A DNA stretch of 47,416 nucleotides from Sergeia podlipaevii (GCA_030849805.1 JASANZ010002112.1:1-47416), one strand, 5' to 3'; positions 34,756 through 45,003 are shown, numbered from the stretch's first letter. Translations and numbers: made by a program. Notes: generated by a model not told the origin, from the letters alone.

Positions 34756-36603
34756 ATGCAGACATCCCAACCAAGTGGGCAGCACGCGAAGATGATCACA
34801 TGCGGCATCTGCTTTAAGGTGCTCAAACGGCCAGTGTCACTTCCATGTGGAGACGCATTCTGCTATGATTGCGTCTCTGGGATTCTCGCGCGTAACGGGG
34901 ATAGCGGCTTGAACTGTCCCATGTGCACCGCTACACTGATGGATGTGGACCGTGCTAGCCTCAGCAGTTACATGAACAATGACCTTGAGTCGTATATTAA
35001 TGGTCTCGCCAGGGGCACCTACACTGGACCCCAGTGCAACTGGTGTGAGGATGTGAAGGCGACTGTGCAGTGTTTTGAATGCATGTGCACCTACTGCAAT
35101 GACTGCTCTCTTGCAGTGCACAAGAGTGCTGCGAAGAAGTCACATACAGTCGGTGGCCTCACCGATGCTTACAAGACGTTTCACCCGCGGTGTGTGCAGC
35201 GCGGACATGAGGAGTACAAGGCTGAGTTCTTCTGCACCGCTTGTGAGGAGGTGTGCTGTGCGTATTGCTTGCAAGTTGGGCCTCACAAAGATCACCCCAA
35301 TGTCAACGCAGCGCAAGCTGCCACAGAGGTGCGTCAGCGCTTCCCTAGGGAACTGGAGGATCTTGGACGTAAAACACGCGACCTTGAGAGTCAAGCTGGG
35401 GACCTCAACCGCACTATGGACCAATACACAACGTCCTATGACAATGCTGAGAACGTGATTACTGAGCGCTTTGAGTCCTTCAGGCAACAACTCATGCAAT
35501 ATGAGCTAGAGGTGCGTCAGAGGCTCACCACCTTGCGCGACTCCGGTGATGTCTTGCTCACCACAACGCGCAAGGAGTATCTCAGCACGCTCAACGCCAT
35601 GAACGCTAGTCTCCTGAGACTGCGCTGCTTACACGAGGGAGGCCCTGACTCGGAAGTACTTGCAAGCCGCTCGCTGCTGAACTCGTGTGCAAAGACCGAC
35701 GTGCCACGCGTGAACGGCTCAGGCTTTAGAATTGCACTAATGGGTGATCTTTCCTTTGCGAATCTGGATGTGGAGCTTGATCTTCGCAGCGCCGCACCTG
35801 CCATTGGAGCAGCAGCGACCACAGCAGCAAGAGTGGCAAGCTTCAATGAGGCTGCTTCTTCTGCCTCTGCTATACCACGACGCACTTCTTTTGCGAGCAA
35901 CGTCCCAGGCCAGCAACAGCAGCAGCAACAGCACCAGCGTGCGGGCGTGAAGTTACCACAAAGCGCGCCAAACGGTAGTGGCGACGTTGGCGACATTTAC
36001 CCCGCAACGACCCAGAATGGTCTTCTTACTGGTATTGCACGCAGTGCCAATGTCAGTGGTTTTAGTTTTGTAGAGGCTTCTAAGCCCATTCCACCAGAAA
36101 CGCCGCTTCGACTCACTTTTCCTGTTGACGAAGACATTGAGGCTACTGTGGTGGCGGAGGGCGTACAGCTGCGGTGTGTGTCACGAGGTAGTGGAGTGCA
36201 GCAGATTGGGGTGCGCAGTAAGGAAGTCTTATCGTCCATAATAGAATGCTTCCCCGAAGATAAAGGGATTGTTAGCTGGCAGGTGCGTCTGGACGCGATT
36301 TCGGATACTTTTATGGGCATTGTGGAAAAAACGAAAGGCGTCGATCCTGAAGGATTCTACTGGAAACCGGCATGTGCGAACATGACCGATGGCGCGATCG
36401 GCCGTGTGACCACCACTATTCGACACCTTCCAGTGTGCCGCAATGGCGATATTGTGCGCTTCATTTACGATGGAGAGGAGCACACTTTACGCGTTGTGGT
36501 CAACGGTGTTCGAGATATGGGTATCGTTGTATCAGAACTTCATCCTCATATCGCCGCGTGCTTTATCTTTTATCCTGGTGAGGCACTTACCATCCTGTTT
36601 TGA
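34756..36603 (+). CDS. TRIM-like protein: RING, two B-boxes, coiled coil, SPRY-like C-terminus
   Basis: 615 residues with the order of animal TRIM E3 ubiquitin ligases. RING at 16-57: C16, C19, C31, D33, C36, C39, C54, C57. The usual His of the CGH.FC..C motif is Asp33. B-box-like finger 1 at about 94-134 (CNWCED, CFECMCTYCNDC, H and H). B-box 2 at about 142-185 (C...H....FFCTACEEVCCAYC...H.DH). Coiled coil at about 190-300 (ELEDLGRKTRDLESQAGDL, FRQQLMQYELEVRQRL). A disordered linker with a poly-Gln run is near 384-395. The last 110 residues resemble a SPRY/B30.2 domain (SWQVRLD, FMGIVEKTKG, NGDIVRFIYDGEEHTLRVVV, AACFIFYPGEAL). Likely a ubiquitin ligase whose SPRY end picks the substrate; activity depends on whether Asp33 can hold zinc. 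The start is the first ATG after the acceptor. Confidence 0.82.
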   Translation: MQTSQPSGQHAKMITCGICFKVLKRPVSLPCGDAFCYDCVSGILARNGDSGLNCPMCTATLMDVDRASLSSYMNNDLESYINGLARGTYTGPQCNWCEDVKATVQCFECMCTYCNDCSLAVHKSAAKKSHTVGGLTDAYKTFHPRCVQRGHEEYKAEFFCTACEEVCCAYCLQVGPHKDHPNVNAAQAATEVRQRFPRELEDLGRKTRDLESQAGDLNRTMDQYTTSYDNAENVITERFESFRQQLMQYELEVRQRLTTLRDSGDVLLTTTRKEYLSTLNAMNASLLRLRCLHEGGPDSEVLASRSLLNSCAKTDVPRVNGSGFRIALMGDLSFANLDVELDLRSAAPAIGAAATTAARVASFNEAASSASAIPRRTSFASNVPGQQQQQQQHQRAGVKLPQSAPNGSGDVGDIYPATTQNGLLTGIARSANVSGFSFVEASKPIPPETPLRLTFPVDEDIEATVVAEGVQLRCVSRGSGVQQIGVRSKEVLSSIIECFPEDKGIVSWQVRLDAISDTFMGIVEKTKGVDPEGFYWKPACANMTDGAIGRVTTTIRHLPVCRNGDIVRFIYDGEEHTLRVVVNGVRDMGIVVSELHPHIAACFIFYPGEALTILF

Positions 36604-37978
36604 GCAACACTTTGCATTTAATTATCACTCATAACACATGCTTAACCACAGCGAATGGAGAATTCATCAGTATCAAGGAGAAGGAGAGAAGGGGGGGGCA
36701 GCTAATTGGCCACTATATTGGAGGGACGAATGTTGCAAATTCATGTGCGCTCCTCCCCCCCCCCTCTACTCACTCACACACACACACACACACATACAAG
36801 GCACAAGGTGGAAGGACAGGTGGCATGGGAGCGTGGTAGAGAAATTGCTTTTTTTTTTCTTTGTATGCAATAATATGAACACCAAGTTTACGTAGAGGGA
36901 ACACAGAAAAGAACAAGCGCGCTTTTTTTGTTTTTTTGTAAAAAAAAAATGCTTTGGTATGAATTTACTCAGCGGATATTATCGATGTACATTATACTGT
37001 GATGAATGGGATGCCGCAGCGCTCTTACTCTATCTTGATGTCGAGAGAGAAAGAAGAGCCAATTTTTTTTTTTTTTACACCGATGGGTTGAATTGGCGTT
37101 TTGAACATGCGAATGTATTATGTATGTGTAGTGTATGTTGCCAGGGAGAAGATAATGTGTATCTATAGAACTTCTGTCATCTTTTTTTTTTTTGCGTGTG
37201 TGTGTGTGTTTCTTGTTGTACTATCCTACTATTATTTTGCTCGGTTCTGCACTATATAATTATGCTCAGCAGTTGCCTCTATATTGTGCTTTCTTTGTGT
37301 GTGAGATTGCGATGGTCATTTCCTACTGGCGTACGCTGGTAGTGGCTCGTTACATTGTGCACCTTCTTGAAAAGCTGAGGTAAGTTATACAAGCCGGTGC
37401 TCTAGAGAACGCGCTAATTGTTTCTTGTTTTACCCGTATTTATCCAACATTGTTTATTACTTTTTTTTTGTTTTTGATGTTGCTACAGGTGTCCTGCAAC
37501 TTACAAGACAACAAGCTTTGCTGGGCATGTGGTGGTGTCTTAAGATCGACACAAATCCCGATATTATCACGTAAATCGCTTGTAAGAAAGTAACGACAGC
37601 TATTTGTTGACATAGATGTGAAGATGATAAGGAACGAAATATACACGCACACACACATATATACATATATATGGCACCTGCTTCTGAATAGCCTAACGAA
37701 TGTTGGTTAGCTGAATCTAGATGTGTTTTTACATGCTACTTTGCTCTATGAATTATTTCAATATTGTTATTATCATTGGAAACCGAAAAATAAGAGATAT
37801 AATAATCTTTGCTAGTCTCACCATTTGTATATGGGGTGTTTTTTTCTCCATTTACAAAGACGCGCTTTTTTTCTTCCATAATCTTCCTCTTCTGATAACG
37901 ACTGCTTTTTTTTTTCTTCTTCTTGTGTCAATGTAAAAGTAGGGATAGTTCTGGCCTATGTGAACGGGTTCTTTTGCG

Positions 37979-38003
37979 TTATTATTATTATTATTATTAT
38001 TAT
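37979..38003 (+). repeat. ATT microsatellite
   Basis: About eight ATT units upstream of the S1P lyase gene. Confidence 0.9.
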
Positions 38004-38069
38004 CTTCACTATTAGGTTGTTGCTTTTTCCCTTTTGAAAGCACTATATATCTTGTTTTTTTCCCACCAA

Positions 38070-38113
38070 GTTTCTTTCTTTTTTTTTTGTGGTTATTTCT
38101 TTTTGTTACTTAG
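38070..38113 (+). promoter_or_regulatory. Polypyrimidine tract and splice acceptor (S1P lyase)
   Basis: TTTCTTTCTTTTTTTTTTG, then TTTCTTTTTGTTACTTAG with the AG at 38112-38113. The 5' UTR would be only about 20 bases before ATG 38134, which also argues against any start further upstream. Confidence 0.6.
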
Positions 38114-38133
38114 ACACTTGTCATTATCGACAA

Positions 38134-39747
38134 ATGGCCACAATATCGCAGTTTGTGAATGAAAACCTTAACGGTCGTACTCCAACGCAGATCGTTCTCC
38201 TTACAGTGGGAGCCACCATAGTAATCAAGGTCAGCTACGATGTCTTTGCTGAAGGACGGCTTCCTAGTCGCACATACAAGGCGGTTTGGCGCGGTATTCG
38301 CAAAGTGGCTTCTCCAGTAATCCAGCGCGAGGTGCGCAAGGCCGCGAGTGGCATGAAGATGCCCGCCAAGGAAGGGGAATTCAAGGCCTTGTGTCTCCCT
38401 GAGAAGAGTCGGAGCGAAGCTGAGGTGCTGGAGCTGGTCAAGCAAGCTCATGCGGATTTGGACTTGGATTACGAATCAGGTGGCTTCAGCGGTGCTGTGT
38501 ACCACGGCGGACAGTCGCACACAAAGTTTATTAATGACGTCATGGCCTTGTTCCAGTGGAGCAACCCGCTTCACAGCGACATCTTTGGTGCGACGCGCAA
38601 GATGGAAGCGGAGATTGTGTCCATGGTGGTTCACATGTACAATGGCCACCTCCTCCCCGACGCGTGCGGTGCGGTCACCTCGGGTGGCACGGAGAGCATC
38701 ATGATGGCCATGAAGACGTACCGTGACTGGAGTCGCAAGACACGTGGAATCGAGAGAGCCTCCATCATCGCTCCTATTACTGCCCACCCGGCATTTGACA
38801 AGGCGGCGGAGTACTTTGACCTGGAGCTTATCAAGGTCCCCGTAAAGGCAGACACGAAGCGCGTGGATCCTCAGGAGTTGGAGAGGTACATCCGCTTTGA
38901 CACCATTGCCATCGTGGGCTCCGCGCCGAACTTCCCTCACGGTGTGGTGGATCCGATTGAGGAGCTTGCGGAGATTGCGTGGAAGCACAACATCGGCATG
39001 CACGTGGACTGCTGCCTGGGCGGTTTTATTATGCCTTTCCTTAGCAAAACGGGCCGCAACGCCCCCGTTGTGGATTTCCGCAATCGCGGTGTGACGTCCA
39101 TATCTTGTGACACCCACAAGTACGGCTACGCGCCAAAGGGAACTTCGACTGTCATGTACCGTAGCAAGGAACTGCGCTCTTACCAGTTCTGCTGTGTGGC
39201 TGAGTGGCCTGGTGGTATGTACTGCTCCCCTGCCGTGAGCGGGTCCAAGCCTGGAAATGTGATTGCTGGCACATGGGCGGCTATGGTTCGCATGGGTGAA
39301 GAGGGATACGTGGACATCTGTAACAAGATTGTGACGACGCGTGAGTACATGACGACAGAGCTTGTCAAGATCCCTGGTGTTTTTATCATTGGCGAGCCTA
39401 CCGCTAGCGTTTTTGCCTTCTCCAGCTCTGAAGTGGACATCTTTGCTGTTGCGGACATCATCAAGCATCAGGGCTGGATGCTCAACCGCTTGCAGTTCCC
39501 TTCTGGTCTTCAGTTCAGCGTTACGCTGCTGCAGACCAACCCAGGGGTGGCGGAGCGCTTTATCAAAGACACTACAGCCGCCATTACGCAAATCATTGAG
39601 GAGCAGCAGCGAATGCGCGATTCAGGCAAGAAGGTGAAGCGTGGTGAAACCGGTGCCACACTCTATGGCACTGCGCAACGCGTTCCCGATCGCACCATCA
39701 TTCAAGATGTTCTCCGTGAGTTCATGGCGACCTACTACACTGCCTAG
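38134..39747 (+). CDS. SPL: Sphingosine-1-phosphate lyase
   Basis: 537 residues, within the usual range for the family. PLP enzyme that splits sphingoid-base phosphates into a fatty aldehyde and phosphoethanolamine; in Leishmania this supplies ethanolamine and the enzyme has been placed in the mitochondrion. The N-terminus has one hydrophobic segment (about 13-33, QIVLLTVGATIVIKV). The group II decarboxylase-like core follows: GGFSGAVYHG, TSGGTES (182-188), HVDCCLGGF with Asp292, and CDTHKYGYAPKG with the PLP lysine Lys329. C-terminal blocks (GWMLNRLQFPSGLQFSVTL) are also typical. All expected catalytic features are present. The ATG at 38134 follows the acceptor by 20 bases; an in-frame start upstream would lie in or before the pyrimidine tract. 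Confidence 0.94.
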   Translation: MATISQFVNENLNGRTPTQIVLLTVGATIVIKVSYDVFAEGRLPSRTYKAVWRGIRKVASPVIQREVRKAASGMKMPAKEGEFKALCLPEKSRSEAEVLELVKQAHADLDLDYESGGFSGAVYHGGQSHTKFINDVMALFQWSNPLHSDIFGATRKMEAEIVSMVVHMYNGHLLPDACGAVTSGGTESIMMAMKTYRDWSRKTRGIERASIIAPITAHPAFDKAAEYFDLELIKVPVKADTKRVDPQELERYIRFDTIAIVGSAPNFPHGVVDPIEELAEIAWKHNIGMHVDCCLGGFIMPFLSKTGRNAPVVDFRNRGVTSISCDTHKYGYAPKGTSTVMYRSKELRSYQFCCVAEWPGGMYCSPAVSGSKPGNVIAGTWAAMVRMGEEGYVDICNKIVTTREYMTTELVKIPGVFIIGEPTASVFAFSSSEVDIFAVADIIKHQGWMLNRLQFPSGLQFSVTLLQTNPGVAERFIKDTTAAITQIIEEQQRMRDSGKKVKRGETGATLYGTAQRVPDRTIIQDVLREFMATYYTA

Positions 39748-41147
39748 GTTAGACTGAAGAAGAAAAGAGGGAAAAAAAGCGGCACTTGAATCACCTGTTT
39801 TGTCATTCTCTATCTAATGCGAGAAACAATAAGAAAAGTAAAAGAAAGGTGTTTGTGCGTGTGTGCATGCGCACGTTGCGGCGGAGCGGTAAATATAGAT
39901 AAATGAAGGTGGCAAGAAGGAGAGAAGCAAGGGAGGGATACAAGTAGCATGACTGTATAGCTCTTTTTTTTTTAAAGAAAAAAAAAGAGAATCTTAGCAT
40001 CAAAGCTACTGTTATAAAAGGTGGTGAGATTTCCCACTTTTTTTTTCTTGATTGCCACTTTGTGCTATTTTATTTTACTTTTTTTTAAAATCTATTTTTC
40101 TGTTTGCTTCTGTACTTTTTTGTGTGTGAAATTGTACGGTGACCTTTATATCTCTATTTACGAGCTCTATATTTGTGTGTATGACATACATTCATTTATA
40201 TATTTATGTTCATTTGTTCCTCGTAGAACGAAAGAAAAAAATATGAAGGTGTATTACATGGTTTTCGTTACTGTGCTTTCTGGAACTGTTGGCAAAAACT
40301 GCATTGCGATGCAATCACTATTGTCCTTCAGAATGAAAAGCATAGTCATCTTCGTTTTTTTTTTTGTATAAAATGTTTTTTTTTTGTTATTGATGAACTA
40401 ATGCTATTACTCTCATGAGCATTCATAAAGAAGAAAACTTGTGCAAGAGGGAATGCTGTTCGCTTCTCACAATTCGTACCGTGCAGTATAAATGCAAAAG
40501 CACAACCATATGCATACAGACCTCACGAAAATGTGAAAGACCATGTAATGCGTTTGTATCTCCTTTTCCATTCTTCTTCATCTCTTCCCTTGCCATGTTT
40601 TGTGTATACATGGAAGGAACTGTGAAGGATAGGCAGTGTGAGTCTTGCTGCACAGCACTCTCCGCACTTGGTATCTGGCCTATTCGTAAGTGGTATCCGT
40701 TTTTATTTTGTCTTTACTTGGCGTTTTATTTTTGTTTTCAATTTCTTCCTCTCCTCCCCTTTACTTTACATCACTGGTGTTTATTTGCGAGTATTTTCTC
40801 TTATGTGTTAAAGGTGTCTGGAGTGAGCTGACTGTCTGACCCGCCACAGTACACTTCTTTTTTGGGGGGGATATAAAAGGTAAAAGTGAATACAAGCTAG
40901 TGCTCTGTGCGATCCACCCCGCTGTTCAACGGCGGTGTGAGATATAGAATCCTTGGCTATAGACCTCATTATAATAGAACTTGTGATCGCGGCGATATCC
41001 AGCTGTGAGCGGCGCACACTGCATTTGTGTCATTTTGCCTTGAATACTTTTACTATTCAGCGTGCAATATCGACACATTTATTCATTGTTCCGACCGCAT
41101 CCTTTCCAAAGTTATTTTTTTTTTCTTTTTTTTAAAAATTTTCTGTC
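39748..41147 (+). other. 1.4 kb spacer upstream of the DZIP1-like gene
   Basis: T tract plus A-run palindrome-like element at 39962-39987, T tracts 40038-40048, 40078-40087, 40357-40386, a G-run (40862-40870), and a very pyrimidine-rich stretch 40735-40768. An open frame at 40415-40831 (138 codons, Cys/Phe-rich) looks like translated spacer and is not called. The spacer ends in a T tract abutting the next ATG. Confidence 0.55.
40735..40791 (+). promoter_or_regulatory. Candidate polypyrimidine tract and splice acceptor (DZIP1-like gene)
   Basis: TTTCTTCCTCTCCTCCCC (from 40742) is followed by the first AG at 40790-40791. This gives a 5' UTR of about 356 bases. A second possible AG is at 41110-41111. 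The T tract 41113-41132 touching the ATG cannot be the acceptor tract unless the annotated start is lost. Confidence 0.45.
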
Positions 41148-44100
41148 ATGAATTTTGTGTTTGAGCAGCGTCAGCCGCCGTGCGACTTATCCTTTCTTTC
41201 CATTGTGGATGGAGCGGCACTGTACAACTGCAGCGACAAGACAAGTGCCTCTGTGAAGAATGCCACTATCCAACAGATTGGATGGCATGTAGCGCGGCTT
41301 CCAGCGGAGTGGTTTCTTTCTGATCAGGCCCACGCCACCACGACACGCGTGATAGAAACCATACAGTGCACAGTCCAGTATCTGCACCACCGCCTCCGCA
41401 AGGCAGAGACGCTTCTCGAGAAGACTAAGTCAGAAGCAAAACATGTTGTGCAGGAGCGCGATGTAGCTTTTGAAGAAATTGTAGAACTCCGCGAGAGGTT
41501 AGCAGCTCAGCAGAGAGTGCGAGACAAGTCACCCGGCGGAAAGAACGTGTCAACGAGAGACCGAGGGCAGCCTCAGGGTAGTAACGGTGCCATTTATGCT
41601 GGGGGCTTAGGCGCTGCTGATGGCCTCACATGCTCGCTATGTGGTAACATGTACCCTTCAGTTCACTCGCTGGAGTCCCACTTTCGTAAGCGTCATCATC
41701 GCAGTGAAGAGTACGCCGCTATGGCTGCCGCCTCGGCTTCCGTCGAGAAGGCGGTTGCCCATGAGCGATCTGCTGGGATGCTACTAGACGGTAGTGTCGC
41801 GAGTCCCACGAAAGTAACAGCACAAGAGGATACACGGGGCCTCACTACGCTTCGAGAGGATGTTAGTGAGCTGCGTTTAGCTCTTGCGCGCTTGATGGAG
41901 CAGCAGCAACATCAAAATGTAGCGCTTTCCGCAGCAAATGTAGTCGCGATGCCATGTGGTGCACTTCCTGGAGGCGCGCAGGGACCTTTATCCTTGGACG
42001 GTAGTCGTGCCCCGACCAGTGCAACTGCGCTGTCCCTTGTGGAGAGTACGCTCAAGCAGGTCAATGAGCGTTTAGCCCTTGTGGAAGGTGCACTTGCTCA
42101 AAATGGGGATACCTTTTGCCACGCAACCACGATTACACCCGCCGCAAATATAGAGAGAATGACAGGCGGTGGGGGGGATGCGCTAGCGCGTCCGCTTGCG
42201 CTGAGCCCTAGCGCACTAGGTGACCGCAACTCTCACAGCTCTGTCAGACAATTTGAATTGCCTTTTACAGATGTGGTAGTGTCACCCATGACTCAGGCGT
42301 CTCCGTCCAACCTGCATAGTGGTTCTGTTTATGCAACAAGGAGAACTACTGCTTCTGCTGTCGCAACAGCTGGTGCGACGAAGAGCCTTCTGCCCACTGC
42401 CATTAACAACCGCAACAGTCCACTATGTAGTGGCGTGCCACGCCCAAGCACAGTCCCCGCAGCAATGGGAGCAACCACCGCCACAAACAGCTCTCTACTC
42501 AACTCCAGAAACACGACGAACCCTACCGCTGATGTCGTCGTGGCACCTTCTTCTTCTGCGGTGTTTTCACCCTTCCCCGTTCCCTTTGCTGCTGCTGCTG
42601 GAAACCCTCAGCTATACTCAGTGGTAACTGGGGGAGCCGCACTGAAAGAAACTACGCGAAGCGAAGATTCACTTTTTAGTATGGCCACGGTTGAGGCAAA
42701 ACAACGCCAGCAGCATCAAGAACAAAAGCAGCAGGAGCAGCAGCAGCAGCGGTATCCAGCTAGCCACGGATCGCTGCGTGAAACCACGCTACGAGAGGAC
42801 TCTCTCACGCCACCCAGTGATCAGCTGACACCTGCGGGAGGGAACCTCTCGCTTCTTCATGTGCAGCCTCTCAGTCCTGATATGCCAGAAGCGCTTTCTG
42901 CCTCCCCAAACAACTTCTTTTTGGATTCGCTACTGATGGGCATGATGCCTTCTAGCGACTTGCCAAGCCATCTTGTGCTACCACCTGTGAAGGAGAACGC
43001 GAACTCGCCTAAGCGTGCTGAAGAGAGTTCCGCGCGTCCCGCCGACAAGAAGGAAGCTGTTACTGCGGCGCAGGCAAACACGACGGATGGCTCGTCGGTG
43101 CACCCCTCAATTTGTAAGGACCAGCCCGAGCTTTCCATTTCACCCGTTGTGCCACAGCTCGATGGACAGCAGCAGAAGCACAGTCGCAACGCCGCACCAT
43201 CACAGGAGCAAACCCCCGTAATACTCGCGATGAAGCCGATGCCAATCGAGGAACCGATGGGCTCCTCACCAATGCTAGGTGGGGAGAAAGAGAAGCGAAA
43301 GGGAAAGAAGGAAACTTCAGCGGGATTGTCAAAAGGGGTTCATGCGGGTGATGCCAAATCCGTCGCCATACCACATTCTGGCAGTCACGCGAAGCCTCAG
43401 GCCCGTGTGGAGCCGCGCAATGACGAAGTGAACAGTTCTAGTAACAACAGAGACAGCACCACTCAGAGCAAACGCAAAGCGCCGCCTACGCGATCTTCTT
43501 CTTCTTCTTCCTCTTCATCTTCTCATTCGGTCGTGCCGTCTAATGCTGCACCTGCCTTTGAAAGCACTGGGGCTCTCTCATCCTTTCTCGCTTCGACAGT
43601 GCCCGTGAAGAATCATCAGGCGGATGGGGAAGCACACGATCATGCTGGCGCAACTAGGACGACTCAGCAGAACCCCCGAGAAATTTTTTCTGGGGAGCAG
43701 ACGCTTATGGTAGGTCACGATGCAGTACAAAACGTGCCTGCAGCTCCAACGAAATCGTCTCCGCTGCGGCCGATGCGCGATGATAAAGGCTGGACGAAAG
43801 GCTTAGACGTGACGGTGGCCAACGCGACCCTTCTCAGCGACATCTCCAAGCACAGCAGTTCTGAGATCTCGGAGCATATGCAAGTGAGGAAGTTCAATCG
43901 CGTAAAAGACAGCGGCGGTGCAGACATGGAGGAGGGAAAGGAGTCGGAGGAGAAGAATGACGAGGATGGGGACGACGATGAGGAGTACTACGATGACTAT
44001 TCTGATAGTTACACATACTCCTATAGCGACTCCGAGTCAGAGAGCGACATTGAGCAGTCTAAAGAACATCACCACCAGGATTCGCCACCAAAAGCCAAGG

Positions 44101-44339
44101 ATAGTGCCCATCCTCAACAACCAGGATCCACATCTGCTCCACACGTTGCACCGGGAAGTGGTGTTGCTGCACATAAATCAGGCACTGCCCTAGATGCTCA
44201 GGCACCGGTCAACACTTCGCAGCACAGGCAGCGAGAAGCATCTGGGAAGGTGGTGGCTGAGAGTGTTCCCAAGCCGAAGATACGAAATATGTTCAAGAAG
44301 CTTTTCGGTCGGAAAAGTAAGAAGAATATCAAAAAATGA
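41148..44339 (+). CDS. DZIP1-like zinc-finger protein (basal body/flagellum candidate)
   Basis: 1,063 residues. The N-terminal 80 residues (FEQRQPPCDLSFLSIVDGA, TIQQIGWHVARL) resemble the N-terminal domain of DZIP1 (iguana), a basal-body/transition-zone protein needed for cilia. A coiled coil (about 75-125) and one C2H2 finger follow: C162, C165, H178, H183 in CSLCGNMYPSVHSLESHF, close to the DZIP1 finger. The remaining 870 residues are mostly disordered: Ala/Thr/Ser-rich linkers, poly-Gln runs, a serine run from TCT repeats (43496-43520) and an acidic Asp/Glu/Tyr/Ser cluster (about 925-970). The tail is strongly basic (IRNMFKKLFGRKSKKNIKK). Similar short segments LKETTRSEDSLF and LRETTLREDSLT occur in the middle. 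DZIP1 assignment rests on the N-terminus and finger only. Confidence 0.72.
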   Translation: MNFVFEQRQPPCDLSFLSIVDGAALYNCSDKTSASVKNATIQQIGWHVARLPAEWFLSDQAHATTTRVIETIQCTVQYLHHRLRKAETLLEKTKSEAKHVVQERDVAFEEIVELRERLAAQQRVRDKSPGGKNVSTRDRGQPQGSNGAIYAGGLGAADGLTCSLCGNMYPSVHSLESHFRKRHHRSEEYAAMAAASASVEKAVAHERSAGMLLDGSVASPTKVTAQEDTRGLTTLREDVSELRLALARLMEQQQHQNVALSAANVVAMPCGALPGGAQGPLSLDGSRAPTSATALSLVESTLKQVNERLALVEGALAQNGDTFCHATTITPAANIERMTGGGGDALARPLALSPSALGDRNSHSSVRQFELPFTDVVVSPMTQASPSNLHSGSVYATRRTTASAVATAGATKSLLPTAINNRNSPLCSGVPRPSTVPAAMGATTATNSSLLNSRNTTNPTADVVVAPSSSAVFSPFPVPFAAAAGNPQLYSVVTGGAALKETTRSEDSLFSMATVEAKQRQQHQEQKQQEQQQQRYPASHGSLRETTLREDSLTPPSDQLTPAGGNLSLLHVQPLSPDMPEALSASPNNFFLDSLLMGMMPSSDLPSHLVLPPVKENANSPKRAEESSARPADKKEAVTAAQANTTDGSSVHPSICKDQPELSISPVVPQLDGQQQKHSRNAAPSQEQTPVILAMKPMPIEEPMGSSPMLGGEKEKRKGKKETSAGLSKGVHAGDAKSVAIPHSGSHAKPQARVEPRNDEVNSSSNNRDSTTQSKRKAPPTRSSSSSSSSSSHSVVPSNAAPAFESTGALSSFLASTVPVKNHQADGEAHDHAGATRTTQQNPREIFSGEQTLMVGHDAVQNVPAAPTKSSPLRPMRDDKGWTKGLDVTVANATLLSDISKHSSSEISEHMQVRKFNRVKDSGGADMEEGKESEEKNDEDGDDDEEYYDDYSDSYTYSYSDSESESDIEQSKEHHHQDSPPKAKDSAHPQQPGSTSAPHVAPGSGVAAHKSGTALDAQAPVNTSQHRQREASGKVVAESVPKPKIRNMFKKLFGRKSKKNIKK

Positions 44340-44935
44340 TGGCTTAGTGCTGTGACCTATGCTGAGGGTCTTTTTGTGCCTGTGTGCGTCTGTATGTACG
44401 TGTCCGCGCTTAAATAAATGTTTTTGAAGCCATTATTTGTGTTATTCCCTGTTGAAAGACAAGAATATTTATAGAACTTTATCACCATAGAGCAACTAAA
44501 ACTACAACTATTTCAAACAGAACGATGCGCGATGATTTTCACATAACCCGCGGCTGCACAAGGAAGACGAGTGTGAACTGAACTCTCACAGTTTTCCTTT
44601 TCTTTGCTATTTTTTAAAATCTTGAATTTTTTGTGTCTTTCCTTTTTTTTTCCTTTTCTCCACCCTTATTTTTGCCTAGAGCAACCATGATAATAATAAT
44701 AATGATAATAATATCATAGAGGGTAGCTTCTGTTACCTATCAACCAAACCATCATCTCGCCTTTTTTTTTCAAGTAACAGCCTTTCTTCCTCAGTGTATC
44801 GATGTGCAATGGCATGTGGGGAACGCCCTGCTTGTGGCACCGAAGATTGAAATATCTTTTAACATCAGGAAGTAAAGGGTTCATATTATGACTTGTCCTT
44901 TTTTATTCAGTTCTCTCTCTCTCTCTCCAAGGGAA

Positions 44936-45003
44936 GCAGTACTTGCAATAACAGTGCGTTACCCATCCATGTTGTGTTCACTGTTACCTGTACATGCGAG
45001 ATC
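44936..45003 (+). repeat. Imperfect direct repeat, copy A (68 bp)
   Basis: Begins GCAGTACTTGCAAT and ends TGTACATGCGAGATC. It matches copy B (45125-45190) at roughly three quarters of positions with one 2-base gap. A CT-rich belt precedes it, as in copy B. Confidence 0.75.

Larger units (their letters stand above)
36604..38133 (+). other. 1.5 kb spacer upstream of S1P lyase
   Basis: Contains a G-run and C-run (36690-36698, 36754-36763), CA repeat (36775-36794), T tracts (36849-36860, 37063-37076, 37181-37193, 37459-37468), and an ATT microsatellite (37979-38003). A short in-frame patch (37312-37383) has gene-like composition but would code only 23 residues. No convincing gene. Confidence 0.6.

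Noticed and set aside
38476..39591. 371-codon minus-strand open frame
   Set aside because: Exact antisense shadow of the S1P lyase gene, whose + strand product is unmistakable.
40415..40831. 138-codon + strand open frame with ATG start
   Set aside because: Cys/Phe/Ser-rich translation of AT- and pyrimidine-rich spacer, no motif, and the likely splice acceptor of the next gene (40790) lies inside it.
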